Source of the DNA: Shimia sediminis
GTDB lineage: Bacteria; Pseudomonadota; Alphaproteobacteria; Rhodobacterales; Rhodobacteraceae
NCBI RefSeq assembly: GCF_003990645.1
Contig: NZ_RYZK01000014.1
Location: 1 to 64,000 of the forward strand
Direction of reading: 5' to 3'
Length of the DNA: 64,000 bases
How positions within the stretch are numbered: position 1 is the stretch's first letter; every line of letters begins with the position of its first letter. The notes below the pieces were generated by a model, which had not been told where the DNA came from, did not search any database, and worked only from the letters and a program-made list of their open reading frames with translations. Positions 62,085-64,000 of the stretch are shown here, in pieces. The position numbers and the translations under genes are program-made.

Positions 62085-63070
62085 TCCTTTGCCTCTGGCC
62101 GGTTGTTTCAGGCGCTCAGGACTGGGAGGACCGCCAAGTCTTTAACGGCGTGGCGGCGACACAATCGTTGCGCATCCTGTCCAGTACAGACACCTCGTTT
62201 TTTGCACCGATCATCACCGGTTTTCTAAGGGACAATCCCACTTGGTCGGTTGAGTATTTTGTTACCGGCACTGCCGATATCACCGGGATCTTCAGCAACG
62301 CCCCGGACAAGTTCGACATCATCATCTCCAGCGCGATGGACCTGCAATTGAAGTTGGTTAATGACGGTTTTGCGCTTGCCCAGCCCGACATCCAGCACCC
62401 GGAGTGGGCGCAGTGGAGACAGCGGCTTTTTGCCTTCACGTCAGAACCGGCAACCATTGTCGTCAACCGTGCCGCATTCGAAAACAAGTCTATCCCACGC
62501 ACACGTCAGGAACTGATCCAGGTGCTGCGCTCTGATCCTGATCTGTTTCGGGGTAAACTAGGAACCTACGACGTTCGCCAATCCGGGGTCGGTTATCTTT
62601 TTGCAACCCAGGACGCGCGCGCCTCGGAAACCTATTGGCGCCTGATGGAGGTGATGGGGGGATTGGGCGCCCGACTTTATTGTTGTTCCGGAGAAATGAT
62701 CGATGACGTTGCCTCTGGGCGTCTGTTGGTTGCCTACAATGTCCTGGGCAGCTACGCCGCCACGCGCCAGAAAACGGACGACCGTTTCGAAATCATCCTC
62801 CCTTCCGATTTCCCGACAACCATGATGCGCACCGGCTTTGTTTCAAAAGACACGCCGCACCCAATCGCTGCAGGCGATTTCATGCGTCATATGATCGAAA
62901 TGCAAACGACCATTGCCCCGACAAAGTCCTATCCGCTGCCGCCCTTGGATCCGAAGCACGATGGCGCCAGCCCGTCAGTTATCGCGCTCGAGCCCGCGTT
63001 GATGACGTATCTCGACACACTCAAGAGAAGAACGTTCATCAAGGAATGGATGGACGCAGTTCTGCAATAG
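62063..63070 (+). CDS. Periplasmic solute-binding protein co-encoded with tctDE
   Basis: 335 aa with a signal peptide (MRYIVVLILCLWPVVSGAQ). The rest looks like an iron/thiosulfate-type class II binding protein: LRILSSTDTSFFAPIITGFLRDNPTWSVEYFVTGTADI, then LFAFTSEPATIVVNR, YDVRQSGVGYLFATQDARASE, VAYNVLGSYAATRQ. No permease genes follow. The 22-bp overlap with tctE points to a partner for the sensor, presenting ligand to it. This function is an inference. Confidence 0.78.
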   Translation: MRYIVVLILCLWPVVSGAQDWEDRQVFNGVAATQSLRILSSTDTSFFAPIITGFLRDNPTWSVEYFVTGTADITGIFSNAPDKFDIIISSAMDLQLKLVNDGFALAQPDIQHPEWAQWRQRLFAFTSEPATIVVNRAAFENKSIPRTRQELIQVLRSDPDLFRGKLGTYDVRQSGVGYLFATQDARASETYWRLMEVMGGLGARLYCCSGEMIDDVASGRLLVAYNVLGSYAATRQKTDDRFEIILPSDFPTTMMRTGFVSKDTPHPIAAGDFMRHMIEMQTTIAPTKSYPLPPLDPKHDGASPSVIALEPALMTYLDTLKRRTFIKEWMDAVLQ

Positions 63071-63532
63071 ATAGACCAGTCTTTTTTGTTGCCGGACTGT
63101 GGCCGTCGGCGTCAGGCGCGACGCGTGCGCTTGCCGCACCAAGGATGTTGCCGGGGTAGGGAGGGGCCGGTTCGAAGGGGGCACAGTGTTATGATGGGCG
63201 GCAGAGCAATGACCGCAATTCTCTCACGACGGTAAAAAACGTATACTATGTTCGACAAGGACAGTTGCAGTCTCCTGCAACCGAACCAGTTCGAAGCCAT
63301 CTTCGATCGGCTTCCTGCGTATTGGCGCCTGTTCCCATCGAGCAATCGGGTTCGGATCAGTAGATCTGGTATTTGCATTTGGGCATTGGAAAACGCGTGT
63401 TGTATCAGTTGCCTACCAACTGGAAGATGCGGAACTGAAGTGTGTCGACATTGAACTGATGGTCATTGGCACGTAGAGATATGACTACGCCGTCGTACGG
63501 CGTGGTCTGTTTTGATAAGGGGCAACGGGGTC
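63071..63532. other. Intergenic gap without recognised gene
   Basis: 462 bp. A 68-codon plus-strand frame (63248-63454) has no motif. ACGCCGT-CGT-ACGGCGT at about 63487-63503 is a 7-bp hairpin. A promoter for the next gene should lie here; its RBS AGGGGCAACGGGG is poor. Confidence 0.4.
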
Positions 63533-64000
63533 ATGGCCGGTTCGGAGGCATTGGAAAGCACGATCAAACCGATCCGACTGGCTATAATTGATGACCATGC
63601 ATTATTCTTACGAGGGCTTTTGTATGTGTTTGCCAATTGTGCGCTGAATCTTCGGGTCGACAGCTTTACCTCTGCGACCGACTTTCTGGAAAGCGTTGAT
63701 GGCGGCCAAAACTACGATGTCGTTATAACTGATCTTGCCATGAAGCAGGTCAATGGCATTGCCCTCATCGCGGCGTTACGGGCCCGCAGTATCGGAGTAC
63801 AGGTCATTGTTCTCTCGGCTTCCGAAGATGCAATGACGCGCAGCAATGCTGAAATGGTGGGCGCATTTTGCTTTGTGCATAAGGCGTGCGAGGAACAGGT
63901 GTTGCTTGATGCCATACAGGCCGCATTTGAAGCCGGACCCTTGCCATCGCACTCGGTTCGCAAAGGCACGCGTCGCACGATGTTCAAAGCCGATGGAACA
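63533..64000 (+). CDS. Response regulator, NarL/LuxR-like receiver; 3' end outside window
   Basis: The frame from ATG at 63533 is open to the window end (156 codons). Receiver: RLAIIDDHALFLRGLLYVF with Asp20/Asp21, phosphoacceptor Asp67 in YDVVITDLAMKQVNG, VIVLSASED, and Lys117 in FVHKACEE. IDDHALFLRGL is typical of NarL regulators, which have a LuxR-type HTH in the C terminus, here not visible. Basic stretch at the end (RKGTRRTMFKADGT) is the linker. Confidence 0.82.
   Translation, partial: MAGSEALESTIKPIRLAIIDDHALFLRGLLYVFANCALNLRVDSFTSATDFLESVDGGQNYDVVITDLAMKQVNGIALIAALRARSIGVQVIVLSASEDAMTRSNAEMVGAFCFVHKACEEQVLLDAIQAAFEAGPLPSHSVRKGTRRTMFKADGT

Noticed and set aside
63248-63454. 68-codon frame between the solute-binding protein gene and the response regulator
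   Set aside because: No ribosome-binding site or motif and odd Cys-rich composition; not called as a gene.

Overview
The window looks like chromosome from an alphaproteobacterium of the Rhodobacterales (Roseobacter group). The evidence is: a partial initiator tRNA of alphaproteobacterial type, a ferredoxin VI (FdxE)-like 2Fe-2S protein, glyQ and glyS separated by a small anchored protein, a GTTC-N7-GTTC type LexA box, a TTAA-N7-TTAA (CtrA-type) site, a candidate SAM-II-like leader in front of metZ, and GC-rich codon use throughout most genes. No database search was possible; all family calls rest on motifs and remembered family features.

Layout. 1-1450: 3' part of tRNA-fMet, its terminator, and a dead IS3-family element with intact terminal inverted repeats. 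1500-6400: sulfotransferase, lipoprotein, an SOS-box-controlled fragment of the DnaE2 C terminus, ferredoxin, a secreted FG-GAP-like protein and a ClpP-fold periplasmic protein. 6400-20000: housekeeping (purD, xseA, ftsY, yciB, GST, metZ) mixed with an AlkB-type hydroxylase, a fused NuoE-NuoF/FdsG-FdsB-type protein, a YhhN protein and an EamA exporter. 20023-20840: a thinly coded patch with a decayed gene remnant and one DUF2019-like small ORF. 20850-39130: folE2, trkH, a ThDP enzyme, a SPOR/PG-binding pseudoprotease, the glyQ-gltS-glyS cluster, ppdK, a SleB-like hydrolase and a folB-folP-glmM operon. 39140-51620: hemerythrin, EamA exporter, ilvC opposite two Lrp genes, a class V aminotransferase, an M50-like protein with ubiH, HAD phosphatase, GntR regulator, a GT2 glycosyltransferase with MshEN-like N terminus, carA and yqeY. 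51630-64000: accessory-looking block that starts with IS630- and IS5-type remnants and carries an RND efflux pair, a tripartite tricarboxylate transporter (tctA, tctB, tctC), a divergent tctD-tctE two-component system with a third overlapping gene for a solute-binding protein, and the start of a NarL-type response regulator cut by the window end.

How the parts fit together. Folate genes (folE2, folB, folP) and cell-wall precursor gene glmM lie in the core part; ilvC is opposed by two Lrp-type regulators that may control it; the tct block is a self-contained uptake plus sensing unit. The most interesting signals are: the LexA box placed 2 bp before an orphan DnaE2 OB-fold fragment; the pseudoprotease with all three catalytic positions replaced; the 12-bp hairpin that buries the Shine-Dalgarno of ubiH; the CtrA-type site by a glycosyltransferase with a possible c-di-GMP-sensing domain; two identical 28-bp palindromes; paired 11-bp tandem repeats; the inverted/direct TGTACAAC repeat cluster at 6.3 kb; and the binding-protein-equipped two-component system.
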